Shown: positions 35,622 through 44,300, numbered from the stretch's first letter. The stretch: DNA of 64,000 nucleotides from Curtobacterium sp. BH-2-1-1 (GCF_001806325.1 NZ_CP017580.1:496001-560000), one strand, 5' to 3'. Numbers and translations are program-made. Notes: generated from the sequence alone by a model not told the origin.

Positions 35622-37163
35622 TCAGTCCCTGTCGTCCCGGTCGGCTTCGGCGGGAGACAGGTCTCCGTCCTCCGCCCACAGCCCGGCGATGCGCTCCTGC
35701 TCGAGCTCGGCACGCGCCGCGGCCTTGGCGTCCATGCGCTCGAAGTACTCCTCGCGACGCTCGTTGCGGGTCGGACGCGAGGTCGCGCCGATCCGGGCGT
35801 CGGTCCCGCGGGCGCTCGTGATGAGCTCCGCGGTCGAGGTGAGCGTGGGCTCCCAGTCGAAGATCGTGCCGCCGTCGCCACCGATGACGACGGTGGACCC
35901 GGCGACGGCTCCGGCCTTGAACAGGCCGTCCTCGACGCCGAGCTTCGCCAGGCGGTCGGCGAGGTAGCCGATCGCCTCTTCGTTGGTGAAGTCGGTCTGC
36001 TGCACCCAGCGCTCCGGCTTCGCACCCCGGATGCGGTAGAAGCGGTGCTCCTCGCCGCCTTCGGCGCGGATGGTGAAGGGCTTGTCGTCGACCGCCTTGG
36101 GGCGGAGGACGATGCGCTCGGCCACCGGCTCGGCGGCACGGGAGGCGCGGGCCTGCTCCACGACGTCGGCCAGCGCGAACGTCAGCTCGCGCAGGCCCTT
36201 GCGGGACGCGGTCGAGATCGGGAAGACGCGGTAGCCACGGCCCTCGAGCTCGTCGCGCACGAAGGCGGCGAGTTCTTCGGCCTCGGGCACGTCGACCTTG
36301 TTGAGCGCGATCATCTGCGGGCGCTCGAGCAGCGGCACCTGCCCCTCTGGGACCGGGTAGCGCTCGAGCTCGCCGAGGATGACGTCGAGGTCGCTGATCG
36401 GGTCACGGCCGGGGTCGAGGGTGGCGCAGTCGATCACGTGCAGGAGTGCCTCGCAGCGCTCGACGTGACGGAGGAACTCGAGGCCGAGGCCCTTGCCCTC
36501 CGACGCGCCCTCGATCAGACCGGGGACGTCGGCGACGGTGAAGCGGGTGGACCCGGACTCGACGACGCCGAGGTTCGGCGTGAGGGTCGTGAACGGGTAG
36601 TCCGCGATCTTCGGCTTCGCGGCGGAGATCGCGGCGATGAGCGAGGACTTGCCGGCGCTCGGGAACCCGACGAGGGCGACGTCGGCGATGGTCTTCAGCT
36701 CGAGGCTGACGTCACCGGCCCAGCCCTCGGTGCCGAGCAGCGCGAACCCGGGGGCCTTGCGCTTCGTGGTCGAGAGCGCGGCGTTGCCGAGACCGCCCTG
36801 ACCGCCGGGGGCGATGACGACGCGCATGCCCGGCTCGGTCATGTCCGCGAGGACGTCGCCGTTCTCGTCGTACACGACGGTGCCGATCGGCAGCGGGAGC
36901 TCGAGCGTCTCACCGCTGATGCCGCTCCGCATGTCGCCCATGCCGGGCTGCCCGTTCTTGGAGGAACGGTGCGGCGAGCGGTGGTAGCCGAGCAGGGTCG
37001 TCACCTGGGGGTCGGCGACGAGGACGATGTCGCCACCGTCACCGCCGTTGCCGCCGTCCGGGCCGGCCAGCGGCTTGAACTTCTCACGGCGGACCGACAC
37101 GCAGCCGTTGCCGCCGTTCCCCGCGGTGAGGTGCAGGGTCACGCGGTCGACGAAGGTCGCCAT
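35622..37163 (-). CDS. obgE: GTPase Obg (CgtA)
   Basis: A 513-residue ribosome-associated GTPase involved in 50S assembly and stress control. Glycine-rich Obg fold at 1-160 ([25 protein letters not shown]), G domain at about 160-335 with [10 protein letters not shown] (G1), DVPGLIEGA (G3) and NKVD (G4), then the OCT domain and an actinobacterial C-terminal tail. ATG 37163 has AAGGAG upstream. It follows rpmA, with a strong hairpin between that may attenuate read-through. Confidence 0.97.
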   Translation of the reverse strand: MATFVDRVTLHLTAGNGGNGCVSVRREKFKPLAGPDGGNGGDGGDIVLVADPQVTTLLGYHRSPHRSSKNGQPGMGDMRSGISGETLELPLPIGTVVYDENGDVLADMTEPGMRVVIAPGGQGGLGNAALSTTKRKAPGFALLGTEGWAGDVSLELKTIADVALVGFPSAGKSSLIAAISAAKPKIADYPFTTLTPNLGVVESGSTRFTVADVPGLIEGASEGKGLGLEFLRHVERCEALLHVIDCATLDPGRDPISDLDVILGELERYPVPEGQVPLLERPQMIALNKVDVPEAEELAAFVRDELEGRGYRVFPISTASRKGLRELTFALADVVEQARASRAAEPVAERIVLRPKAVDDKPFTIRAEGGEEHRFYRIRGAKPERWVQQTDFTNEEAIGYLADRLAKLGVEDGLFKAGAVAGSTVVIGGDGGTIFDWEPTLTSTAELITSARGTDARIGATSRPTRNERREEYFERMDAKAAARAELEQERIAGLWAEDGDLSPAEADRDDRD

Positions 37164-37194
37164 GGGTCCACTCCTTGGTGTTGCAACGAAAGAA

Positions 37195-37227
37195 CGGGAG
37201 GGGCGGGCACGTGGCCCGCCCCTCCCG
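37195..37227 (-). terminator. Rho-independent terminator/attenuator between rpmA and obg
   Basis: A perfect 14-bp stem (37195-37208 with 37214-37227) around a 5-nt loop, followed on the minus strand by TTCTTTCGTT. It should lower obg transcription relative to the two ribosomal protein genes upstream. Confidence 0.88.
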
Positions 37228-37249
37228 CAGAGTCAGATCGTCGAACTGC

Positions 37250-37501
37250 TTACGCGTTGACGATGTTGACGACCTTGCGGCCGCCCTTGGTGCCGAACTC
37301 GACCGCACCGGCCGAGAGGGCGAACAGCGTGTCGTCGCCACCACGGCCAACGTTGGCGCCCGGGTGGAAGTGGGTACCGCGCTGGCGGAGGATGATCTCA
37401 CCGGCGTTGACGACCTCGCCACCGAAGCGCTTCACGCCGAGGCGCTGTGCGTTCGAGTCACGACCGTTGCGAGTGGAGCTCGCACCCTTCTTGTGTGCCA
37501 T
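37250..37501 (-). CDS. rpmA: 50S ribosomal protein L27 (bL27)
   Basis: An 83-residue ribosomal protein near the peptidyl transferase centre. [16 protein letters not shown] is the classical N-terminus with no cleavable leader of the Firmicutes type; [22 protein letters not shown] and [18 protein letters not shown] complete the family pattern. It lies 14 nt after rplU in the conserved rplU-rpmA-obg order. Confidence 0.98.
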   Translation of the reverse strand: MAHKKGASSTRNGRDSNAQRLGVKRFGGEVVNAGEIILRQRGTHFHPGANVGRGGDDTLFALSAGAVEFGTKGGRKVVNIVNA

Positions 37502-37515
37502 CTTCTACTCCCGCC

Positions 37516-37824
37516 TTACGCGATCGAGGTGATCTTGACACGGGTGAGCTCAGCGCGGAAACCCTGACGCTTCTTGTACCCGGTCTTGTTCTTGAACTTC
37601 TGGATGACGACCTTCGGACCGCGGAGGTCCTCGAGCACCTCGGCGGTGACCGTCACGTTGGCGAGCTCGGAAGCCGCCGACGTGATCTTGTCACCGTCCA
37701 CGAGGAGCACCGGGGCGAGGTCGATGTTGCCCTTGTCGTCGGCCTTGGCACGGTCGATCGTGATGATCGTGCCGACCTCGACCTTCTCCTGACGGCCGCC
37801 GGCGCGCACTACTGCGTAAACCAC
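37516..37824 (-). CDS. rplU: 50S ribosomal protein L21 (bL21)
   Basis: A 102-residue ribosomal protein that binds 23S r[21 protein letters not shown] begins the protein; [22 protein letters not shown] near the end is the conserved rRNA-binding region. GTG 37824 is fixed by AAGGA 7 nt upstream and by the family N-terminus. First gene of the rplU-rpmA-obg-proB block, driven by a promoter with a leader of about 118 nt. Confidence 0.97.
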   Translation of the reverse strand: MVYAVVRAGGRQEKVEVGTIITIDRAKADDKGNIDLAPVLLVDGDKITSAASELANVTVTAEVLEDLRGPKVVIQKFKNKTGYKKRQGFRAELTRVKITSIA

Positions 37825-37948
37825 GTGGAAATCCTTACGTAACTCTGCTTGAGGGAAGTCTCGGGTGCCCACTTCTGCACGAGCGGTTCCCGGAGGGCCG
37901 GGCCCGATCGGCGACGCAGGCAGAACGGCCCGCTGACACCAGGGATCG

Positions 37949-37978
37949 AGAATACTCGATGCCCCCAGGTCCGGTCAA
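37949..37978 (-). promoter_or_regulatory. rplU operon promoter (TTGACC - 18 bp - TATTCT)
   Basis: Minus-strand -35 at 37973-37978 and -10 at 37949-37954; initiation near 37942 leaves a leader of about 118 nt before GTG 37824. Such length would allow an L21-type autogenous leader, but I cannot identify a specific fold. Confidence 0.75.
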
Positions 37979-37991
37979 ACGGCGACACACG

Positions 37992-37997
37992 TACGAT
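37992..37997 (+). promoter_or_regulatory. TACGAT -10 box, leaderless DUF4031 gene
   Basis: The hexamer ends 6 nt before GTG 38004, so transcription should begin at the start codon. It is back to back with the rplU promoter. Confidence 0.6.
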
Positions 37998-38003
37998 TGC
38001 CGT

Positions 38004-38276
38004 GTGACCGTGATGATCGACCCGCCGACGTGGCCCGCACACGACACTCTGTGGTCGCACCTCGTCAGTGACACATCATACGACGAGCTGCACGAGTTCG
38101 CTGGACGCGTCGGTATCCCACGCCGTGCGTTCGACCACGACCACTACGACGTTCCGTTGTCGCGCTACGAGGAACTCGTCGCCGCGGGGGCCACGGCGGT
38201 CACGGGGCGCGAGCTGGTGCTGCGCCTGATCGGCAGCGGGCTGCGGGTCGCCCAGCGGGACAAGCACACGTTCTGA
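38004..38276 (+). CDS. DUF4031 domain-containing protein
   Basis: A 90-residue protein of the DUF4031 family, common next to various genes in actinobacteria, function unknown. Conserved features visible are DPPTWPAHDTLWSHLVSD, IPRRAFDHDHYDVP and the C-terminal GLRVAQRDKH. GTG 38004 is chosen because a TACGAT -10 makes it the first codon of the transcript; ATG 38013 is the in-frame alternative. It is monocistronic, divergent from rplU. Confidence 0.85.
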   Translation: MTVMIDPPTWPAHDTLWSHLVSDTSYDELHEFAGRVGIPRRAFDHDHYDVPLSRYEELVAAGATAVTGRELVLRLIGSGLRVAQRDKHTF

Positions 38277-38293
38277 GCGCGCGGCCGCCCACG

Positions 38294-38358
38294 CACGGTG
38301 CGAGGTTCCGTGCTGGGTGCGCCGGTCGTTCCCTCGCACCCTGCCCGGCACCTCGCAC
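38294..38358 (-). repeat. 65-bp palindromic element, intergenic copy
   Basis: Read on the minus strand it aligns without gaps to 58654-58718, by my count 52 of 65 bases. Outer arms GTGCGAGG and CCTCGCAC are identical in both; the centre differs most. See the ABC ATPase linker copy. Confidence 0.8.
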
Positions 38359-38384
38359 GCGGCACGGCGCGGTGGCGCGCGGCG

Positions 38385-38399
38385 GTCCAGGAGGCGCGG
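38385..38399 (+). repeat. Dispersed 15-mer, exact copy (intergenic)
   Basis: Exact GTCCAGGAGGCGCGG between convergent genes, followed by CGCACC as in the dnaE2 copy, so similarity extends slightly beyond the 15-mer. Confidence 0.85.
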
Positions 38400-38498
38400 C
38401 GCACCCCCGCCCCGCCGGGCACCTCCCTCGGCGCGCGGCCGACTCCCGGGCGTGGCGTGGCGCGGCGGTGAGTCGCCAGCGCGCGTGGCGAGCCCGAA

Positions 38499-38534
38499 CG
38501 ACATCGCCGAGGTCGGACGACGTCGGGGATGTCG
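38499..38534. repeat. CGACA-type hairpin with GTCGGACGAC loop
   Basis: Twelve-bp arms (CGACATCGCCGA and TCGGGGATGTCG, one mismatch) around a loop containing GTCGGACGAC. It is related in layout to 38569-38610 and to 4505-4611. Confidence 0.7.
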
Positions 38535-38568
38535 CACCCCCGCGTCCACAACGGACGGCGCACGCAAC

Positions 38569-38610
38569 GTGCGACATGGTCGACGTCGGACGACCTCGAC
38601 CATGTCGCAC
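38569..38610. repeat. CGACA-type hairpin with perfect 15-bp arms
   Basis: Arms 38569-38583 (GTGCGACATGGTCGA) and 38596-38610 pair perfectly around a loop with GTCGGACGAC, the same loop core as 38499-38534 although the inner stems differ. Confidence 0.75.
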
Positions 38611-38675
38611 CACGTCGGTGCGCGGCGCGCGGCACACGGCGCACGGCCACGAGCCGCACGCGGCCGCTCAGCGGC

Positions 38676-39602
38676 TCAGCGCGGCGCCGGACCACCCCAG
38701 GGGTTCGACGGGGGCTGCGGCGGCGCGTACGGCGGCACCTGGGCCCCCTGCGCCCCCGGCTGGCCCGCCTGACCCTGCTGCGACGACGGCTGCACGGTCG
38801 CCGGCGGCACCGCGTCGGCCGGTCGGACCGTCCCGGGCGTGCCGGGTGCTCCGGGCGCACGACGTCCGCCCCGGGGCCGCCCGAGCCAGAGCCACGCCGC
38901 GGTCGACGTCGCGATGAGCATCAGCGTGAACGGCACACCGGACTGCAGCGGGCGGGTGACGACGTCGATGAGGAGCTGGGCGCCTCCGGAGCGGACGGCG
39001 CTGAACGTGCCCGTGAAGACCCCGACGAGCGCCAGGGCGATCGTCCCAGCGGCCCCGGCGAGCACGGCGCGGAGGAGCACCGTCGGCAGCGGGCTCCGTC
39101 GGTCGACGGGCGTGAGGAACGCCAGCGCGAGGAAGGCCCCGGCGTAGAACGGGAACGGCGTGGCGAACACCCCGGACACGAACCCGCCGACCAGGCTGCC
39201 GCCCGCGCCGTAGCTCGCGAACGGGTGCACCACGAACGAGGCGCCGAGCAGGCCGACGAGCCCCGAGACGAACTCGACGAGGACGATCGACACGACGGCG
39301 ATGAGCGCGCCGGCCGTGTTCGTGACCGACGCTCCCGGAGCGAAGGCCCGACGCGGATCCGCCGGCGTCCGCGGTGGGCGCGGAGCCGGCGCGGACCCGC
39401 CGTACTGCGGCCCGCGGTACGGGCCGCCCTGCGGCGCACCGTACGGGACGCCGGACTGCTGCGGCCCGCCGTACTGCTGCGGTCCCCCGTACGCTCCGCC
39501 CGGCTGCTGCGGGGCACCGGCGGGCGGCGCGGGCTGGGACCAGCCCGCGCCGTAGTACCCACGATCGTGCTGCGACCGCTGCGGATCGCCGGGGTTCGAC
39601 AT
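38676..39602 (-). CDS. Membrane protein with Gly/Pro/Gln-rich cytoplasmic ends
   Basis: A 308-residue protein, function unknown. The first ~95 residues are Pro/Gly/Gln/Tyr-rich (repeated GGPQQ and YGG/YGAP units), followed by about five hydrophobic helices (roughly 95-250) and a second Pro/Gln-rich tail. Its ATG 39602 lies 2 nt past the rne stop, so it is cotranslated with RNase E/G. Low-complexity tails of this sort often mediate assembly of membrane-associated complexes, which is only a suggestion. Confidence 0.75.
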   Translation of the reverse strand: MSNPGDPQRSQHDRGYYGAGWSQPAPPAGAPQQPGGAYGGPQQYGGPQQSGVPYGAPQGGPYRGPQYGGSAPAPRPPRTPADPRRAFAPGASVTNTAGALIAVVSIVLVEFVSGLVGLLGASFVVHPFASYGAGGSLVGGFVSGVFATPFPFYAGAFLALAFLTPVDRRSPLPTVLLRAVLAGAAGTIALALVGVFTGTFSAVRSGGAQLLIDVVTRPLQSGVPFTLMLIATSTAAWLWLGRPRGGRRAPGAPGTPGTVRPADAVPPATVQPSSQQGQAGQPGAQGAQVPPYAPPQPPSNPWGGPAPR

Positions 39603-39604
39603 CG

Positions 39605-42478
39605 TCAGTTCCCCAGGATCACGGCGCCGTCGTCGGTGTCGTCACCCTCGGCCGTCGCCGGTGCGCTGATGCTCGGGGACGAGACGCGACGGGACCGCGA
39701 ACGGCCCTGCCCCGGCTGCTTGGGCTCCGGGAGCGCCTGCAGCACGGAGTCGAGCAGGGACTCGGCGTCCCCGCTGACCTGGCGCGGCTCGCGCTTCGTG
39801 GCGGCGATCGGGATGTCGAGGATCGCGACCGAGGTCTCGGCCGGGGTCACCGGGGCGCTCGAGCTCACCCGACGGCGGGTCGGCGCCTTGGCCGGCACGT
39901 CCTCGACGACGGGGGCAGCAGCGACCGGAGCCGCCGCAGCCGGAGCGGCAGCGGCCGGAGCGGCAGCAGCCGACGTGCCCTGCTCGGGCGCGGACGGTGC
40001 ATCGGGCGCCGTGGACGAGCCGGACGCGGTGTCCACCGTCGTCTCGGGCGCACCGGCACCGCGGCCACCACGGCGACGTCGGCGCTTCGAGCCCGACGAC
40101 TGCTCGCCGTGCTCGGCCTGCGACGCGCCGGTGTCCGGACCGGACTCCGCGGCGGGTGCCTCCGGAGCCGATGCCGCCGATGCCGCCGATGCCGCCGATG
40201 ACGCCGAACCCGCCGACACCGCAGAGGACGCGGAAGCCGGGGTCGCAGCCCCGTCGTGCTCCTCGTGCGGGATGGTCGATGCGGCGATCCGGGACAGCGC
40301 GCTCTTCACGTCGTCCGTGATCTGGTGCGCGTGCGACGAGCCGTTCGACGACGAACCGTTGCCGGACCCGCCGTTCGACCCGTTCCCACCGGTCGAACCG
40401 TTCGAACCGTTCCCACCGTTGGACCCGCCGTTGCCGGCCCCACCGCGGCTCTTGCGACGGCTCTTCGACGGCCCCGGGTCGGCGTTGTTGTCGTTGACCT
40501 TGGCGTTGACCTCGTCGAGGGACTCGCGGAGCCCCACGCCGATCTTCTTGCGGGTCATCTGCACGAGGCCGAGCGAGGTGACCTCGGCGACCTGGTGCTT
40601 CGTCCGGTCACGGCTGAGGCACTCGACGAGCCGACGCAGCACGAGGTCGCGGTTCGACTCGAGCACCATGTCGATGAAGTCGACGACGATGATGCCGCCG
40701 ATGTCCCGCAGGCGGAGCTGGCGGACGATCTCCTCGGCCGCTTCGAGGTTGTTCTTCGTGACGGTCTCCTCGAGGTTGCCGCCGGACCCGACGAACTTCC
40801 CCGTGTTGACGTCGACGACCGTCATGGCCTCGGTGCGGTCGATCACGAGCGAACCACCCGAGGGCAGCCAGACCTTGCGGTCGAGTGCCTTCTCGATCTG
40901 CTCGTTGAGGCGGTACTCCTCGAAGGAGTCCGGGCCGTCGTAGATCTCGACGCGGTCCTTGAGGTCCGGCGCGACCGCGGTGAGGTACTCGTCGATCGTC
41001 TCGCGCGCCGCGGAGCCGTCGATGATGAGCTTGGTGAAGTCCTCGTTGAAGACGTCGCGGACGATCTTCACGAGCAGGTCCGGCTCCGAGTGGAGCATGA
41101 CCGGTGCCTGGCCGTTCGCGACCTTCTTCTGGATCGCCTCCCACTGGCTGGTGAGCCGCTGCACGTCGCGGGTGAGCTGCTCCTCGGTCGCGCCCTCGGC
41201 CGCGGTGCGGACGATGACGCCCGCGTGCTCCGGGAGGACCTCCTTGAGGATCTTCTTGAGGCGCGCACGCTCGGTGTCCGGCAGCTTGCGCGAGATGCCG
41301 TTCATCGAGCCGTTCGGCACGTACACGAGGTAGCGGCCCGGCAGCGAGACTTGGCTCGTCAGACGGGCGCCCTTGTGCCCGACCGGGTCCTTCGTGACCT
41401 GCACGAGGACCTTGTCGCCCGGCTTGAGCGCGGCTTCGATCCGACGCCCGTGGTTGCCGGTGTCGACCGAGTTCCAGTCGACCTCGCCCGCGTACAGCAC
41501 GGCGTTGCGACCGCGACCGATGTCGACGAACGCCGCCTCCATCGAGGGCAGGACGTTCTGCACCTTGCCGAGGTACACGTTGCCGATGAGCGACACGTTG
41601 TGCGACTTCGTCACGTAGTGCTCGGCGAGGACACCGTCCTCGAGCACGCCGATCTCGATCTTCGAGGCGCTCGACCGGACGATCATCTGTCGGTCGACGC
41701 TCTCGCGGCGGGCGAGGAACTCGTCCTCGGTGACGACCTGGCGACGACGACCGGCATCGCGCCCGTCGCGGCGGCGCTGCTTCTTCGCCTCGAGCCGCGT
41801 CGAGCCCTTCACCTTCTGCGGCTCGGTGATGTACTCGACCTCGCGGCGGCGGGGCTCCTGGTGGTCCCGCGGCTCGCGCGGCTCGCGGCCTTCGCGGTCG
41901 GCGCTCGTGCCGCGGCGACGCGACCGACGGCGTCCGCCGCCCTGCTCGTCGTCGTCGTCCTCGTCGTGACGGGGCGCGCGCTCGGGCAGGTCCGGCAGGA
42001 CCGGGGCGTGGAAGATCAGGCTGAGCGTGCTCGTCGCCTTGGGGACGAACGGCTCGTCGACGGGCTCCGCCGGACTGGAGGCGCTGCTCACGTCCGCCTC
42101 GACCGTCGCGGCCGGTGCGGCTGCGGTCTCGGTGTCGGTATCATCACCGGCCGTGATGACCGGCAGGTCGCCCGTGAGGGTGCTCACGTCGTGCGGCTCG
42201 TCGCCGCCGGCGGTCGCCTCGACGGCGACCGACACGGTGGGCGCCTCCGGCGCTCCCCCGGCGTCCGGCGCTGCGTCCGTCACCGCGAGCGTCTCCGCGC
42301 CGGCGTCGGTCGTGCCGTCCGCCGGAGACCCGGTCACCTGCTCGACGGGACCGGTCTGCGCGGCGTCACCCCGTGCCTCCTGGCCGGCCGACCGGGCGCG
42401 CCGACCGCCGAACAGGCGGCCTCGACGCTTCGGTGCGACTTCTTCGTTGTTCGTGTTGTCGTTGTTCTGCTCCACCAT
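39605..42478 (-). CDS. rne: Ribonuclease E/G family protein
   Basis: A 957-residue endoribonuclease that initiates mRNA decay and processes rRNA. An S1 domain (GNVYLGKVQNVLPSMEAAFVDIG) and the catalytic DVNTGKF and IVVDFIDM aspartate motifs are present. The N-terminal ~270 residues and C-terminal ~280 are disordered, with Gly/Asn/Ser, Ala/Ser and Ala/Pro runs, as in actinobacterial RNase E where the catalytic core is central. ATG 42478 is used; AAGGAG lies 12 nt upstream, somewhat far. The gene is divergent from the VKOR gene. Confidence 0.94.
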   Translation of the reverse strand: MVEQNNDNTNNEEVAPKRRGRLFGGRRARSAGQEARGDAAQTGPVEQVTGSPADGTTDAGAETLAVTDAAPDAGGAPEAPTVSVAVEATAGGDEPHDVSTLTGDLPVITAGDDTDTETAAAPAATVEADVSSASSPAEPVDEPFVPKATSTLSLIFHAPVLPDLPERAPRHDEDDDDEQGGGRRRSRRRGTSADREGREPREPRDHQEPRRREVEYITEPQKVKGSTRLEAKKQRRRDGRDAGRRRQVVTEDEFLARRESVDRQMIVRSSASKIEIGVLEDGVLAEHYVTKSHNVSLIGNVYLGKVQNVLPSMEAAFVDIGRGRNAVLYAGEVDWNSVDTGNHGRRIEAALKPGDKVLVQVTKDPVGHKGARLTSQVSLPGRYLVYVPNGSMNGISRKLPDTERARLKKILKEVLPEHAGVIVRTAAEGATEEQLTRDVQRLTSQWEAIQKKVANGQAPVMLHSEPDLLVKIVRDVFNEDFTKLIIDGSAARETIDEYLTAVAPDLKDRVEIYDGPDSFEEYRLNEQIEKALDRKVWLPSGGSLVIDRTEAMTVVDVNTGKFVGSGGNLEETVTKNNLEAAEEIVRQLRLRDIGGIIVVDFIDMVLESNRDLVLRRLVECLSRDRTKHQVAEVTSLGLVQMTRKKIGVGLRESLDEVNAKVNDNNADPGPSKSRRKSRGGAGNGGSNGGNGSNGSTGGNGSNGGSGNGSSSNGSSHAHQITDDVKSALSRIAASTIPHEEHDGAATPASASSAVSAGSASSAASAASAASAPEAPAAESGPDTGASQAEHGEQSSGSKRRRRRGGRGAGAPETTVDTASGSSTAPDAPSAPEQGTSAAAAPAAAAPAAAAPVAAAPVVEDVPAKAPTRRRVSSSAPVTPAETSVAILDIPIAATKREPRQVSGDAESLLDSVLQALPEPKQPGQGRSRSRRVSSPSISAPATAEGDDTDDGAVILGN
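40167..40202. repeat. 9-bp tandem repeat inside rne (GCCGATGCC x4)
   Basis: Four 9-bp units encode an Ala/Ser-rich run (SAASAASAAS type) in the disordered C-terminal region of RNase E. Copy-number change would keep the reading frame. Confidence 0.8.
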
Positions 42479-42661
42479 GGACCTGGTGCACTCCTTGACC
42501 CCGCTCGCATCCTGTCCGGACGGCGGGAATTCTGTAGTTGTAGCGGGTGGCGACCACGCCCCCGCGTTCGCTGTCTTGTGACCGTCGCGTCGCGCGCGTC
42601 CCGGTCACGGTGCGCTCTCACCGCACCTGATCGTCCGGGCTGGGCCCGGAAAGCTTTCGTC

Positions 42662-42683
42662 GTCGTGCGGATGGCCGCACGAC
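42662..42683. promoter_or_regulatory. Inverted repeat in the rne-VKOR divergent region
   Basis: GTCGTGCGG-ATGG-CCGCACGAC, perfect 9-bp arms with a 4-nt loop, midway between the divergent rne and VKOR genes. It could be an operator or an rne leader hairpin; the rest of the 267-bp region shows only a possible TACAAC/TACAGA -10 for rne near 42534-42541. Confidence 0.4.
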
Positions 42684-42733
42684 CTCCAGGGATTATCGCA
42701 TGCCGCACCGGGAAAGGACCGGATCGAGCATGC

Positions 42734-42739
42734 GATGAT
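42734..42739 (+). promoter_or_regulatory. GATGAT -10 box, leaderless VKOR gene
   Basis: Ends 6 nt before GTG 42746; no ribosome site precedes the start. Pattern agrees with other leaderless genes in the window. Confidence 0.5.
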
Positions 42740-42745
42740 GACGCC

Positions 42746-43348
42746 GTGAGCACGCCAGCACCTGCCGTCCGCCGTCCGATCGCCATGGGCGTCTTCCTCC
42801 TGATCACCGGCGCGGTGGGTCTCTACGGGGCGTTCCGACTGGTCATCGACGAGTTCGAGAAGTACGCGCACCCCCAGGCAGTGTTGTCCTGCGACGTCAA
42901 CCCGTTCATCAACTGCTCGGACGTGATGGCCAGCTGGCAGGGGCACCTGCTCGGGTTCCCGAACCCGCTGCTCGGCGTCATGGGCTTCGTCGCGCCGATC
43001 GCCGTCGCCGTCATGCTCCTCGCCGGGTTCCGGAACGGTTCGCGCTGGTTCTGGATCGCCTTCAACGCGGGCGTGTTCCTGGCGTGGGTCTTCGTCACGT
43101 GGCTCTTCACCCAGACCGTCTGGTTCATCGGCGCGCTCTGCCCCTGGTGCATGCTCGTGTGGTCGATGACGATCCCGATGTTCTGGGTGTTCACGATCTG
43201 GAACGCCGCGCAGGGACGCTTCGGCGCCGGCGCCCAGCGGCTCGGTCGGACCCTGCTGCCCTTCTGCTGGGCCTTCCCGCTGGCGAACTACCTGTTCATC
43301 GCCGTGTCGATCCTCATCGTGTTCCCGCGGGTCCTCTCCTCCTTCTGA
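42746..43348 (+). CDS. Vitamin K epoxide reductase (VKOR) family protein
   Basis: A 200-residue integral membrane oxidoreductase that reoxidises DsbA-like proteins using menaquinone, replacing DsbB in actinobacteria. Five hydrophobic helices are visible. Loop cysteines Cys49 and Cys57 (CDVNPFINC) and the redox pair Cys132-Pro-Trp-Cys135 are intact. The next gene downstream encodes a DsbA-like thioredoxin-fold protein, its probable partner, and another follows convergently. GTG 42746 is supported by the -10 spacing. Confidence 0.93.
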   Translation: MSTPAPAVRRPIAMGVFLLITGAVGLYGAFRLVIDEFEKYAHPQAVLSCDVNPFINCSDVMASWQGHLLGFPNPLLGVMGFVAPIAVAVMLLAGFRNGSRWFWIAFNAGVFLAWVFVTWLFTQTVWFIGALCPWCMLVWSMTIPMFWVFTIWNAAQGRFGAGAQRLGRTLLPFCWAFPLANYLFIAVSILIVFPRVLSSF

Positions 43349-43366
43349 GCGCCCGCTGAGCGTTGC

Positions 43367-43382
43367 CGATGACGCGTCATCG
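43367..43382. promoter_or_regulatory. 16-bp perfect palindrome, candidate operator
   Basis: CGATGACGCGTCATCG lies between the VKOR and DsbA-like genes, about 60 bp before the -10 box of the latter. A perfect palindrome with an ATGACGCGTCAT core looks like a dimeric regulator site; which protein would bind is unknown. Confidence 0.4.
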
Positions 43383-43434
43383 AATTCCTGGGTCCTTCCC
43401 AGCCAGATCGGCCGATCGGCCCACCGGCACGACC

Positions 43435-43440
43435 TACGCT
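43435..43440 (+). promoter_or_regulatory. TACGCT -10 box before the DsbA-like gene
   Basis: The hexamer ends 8 nt before ATG 43449 (2 nt before ATG 43443). Its spacing favours the second ATG as the first codon of a leaderless transcript. Confidence 0.45.
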
Positions 43441-43448
43441 CGATGGCG

Positions 43449-44300
43449 ATGAGCGAGAACGAGAGCAAGAAGGCCCGGCGGGAGGCAGCGCGGGAGCGCG
43501 CACGCCTCGCCCGCGCGAAGGAGCAGGCGCGTCGACGCCGCAACAAGACCCTGGGGATCAGCGGCATCATCGTCGGCGCGCTCGCGGTCGCCGCGATCGT
43601 CGTCGTGGTGGTCGCGAACTCCGTGCAACCCGCCGGCCCCGGGCCGAAGAACATGGCGAGCGACGGTGTGCTCCTGACGGGCTCGAACGGGCAGATCGTC
43701 CCCGTCACCACGAAGGCGACGCCGGAGGGCGGGAAGCCGACCCCGACGAAGCAGGACGACTCGGTCGCGAACATCACCGTGTACTCGGACTACATGTGCC
43801 CGTACTGCAACCAGTTCGAGACGAGCCAGATGTCCCAGATCCAGCAGTGGGTGAAGGACGGCTCGGCGACGCTCGAGCTGCACCCGTTCAACCTGCTCGA
43901 CCGCGTGTCCCTCGGCTCGAAGTACTCGACCCGTTCGGCCGCCGCCGCCGCCTGCGTCGCGAACTACGACCCGGACGCGTTCCTCGCGTACAACACGTCG
44001 CTCTACGAGAACCAGCCGTCCGAGAGCACGCGCGGCCTCACGAACGACAAGCTCGCGTCACTGGCGAAGGCCGCCGGGGCGACGAACGAGAACGTGGCGT
44101 CCTGCATCACGGACCAGAAGTTCGCCGGGTGGGTTGCCGACGCGACGAACCGGGTGCTCAACGACCCGATCCCGAACTCGTCGCTCGAAAAGGTCACCGG
44201 TACCCCCACCGTGATCGTCAACGGCAAGCAGTACAACGGTTCCCTCACCGACACGGACGCCTTCGCCGCGTTCGTGGAGCAGAACGGCGGGAAGGCGTAG
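43449..44300 (+). CDS. DsbA-like thioredoxin-fold membrane-anchored oxidoreductase (1)
   Basis: A 283-residue protein with a highly basic cytoplasmic N-terminus (1-35), a signal-anchor helix (about 36-58) and an extracytoplasmic DsbA-type thioredoxin domain. The active site is Cys117-Pro-Tyr-Cys120, with two more cysteines (ACVANY, SCITD) as in actinobacterial DsbA/DsbG-like oxidases, and a cis-Pro in TGTPTVIVNG. It likely introduces disulfides and is recharged by the adjacent VKOR. ATG 43443 in the same frame is an alternative start. Confidence 0.9.
   Translation: MSENESKKARREAARERARLARAKEQARRRRNKTLGISGIIVGALAVAAIVVVVVANSVQPAGPGPKNMASDGVLLTGSNGQIVPVTTKATPEGGKPTPTKQDDSVANITVYSDYMCPYCNQFETSQMSQIQQWVKDGSATLELHPFNLLDRVSLGSKYSTRSAAAAACVANYDPDAFLAYNTSLYENQPSESTRGLTNDKLASLAKAAGATNENVASCITDQKFAGWVADATNRVLNDPIPNSSLEKVTGTPTVIVNGKQYNGSLTDTDAFAAFVEQNGGKA

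Larger units (their letters stand above)
38277..38675. other. 399-bp intergenic repeat cluster
   Basis: No convincing gene. It packs four elements: the 65-bp palindromic element (38294-38358), an exact dispersed 15-mer (38385-38399) and two CGACA-type hairpins (38499-38534, 38569-38610), so most of the gap consists of repeats. It separates the convergent DUF4031 and proline-rich membrane protein genes. Confidence 0.75.

Noticed and set aside
40405..40440. GTTCGAAC/TCGAAC sites in rne resembling LexA boxes
   Set aside because: Spacing between half-sites is wrong (2 bp, not 4) and they are part of low-complexity coding repeats.
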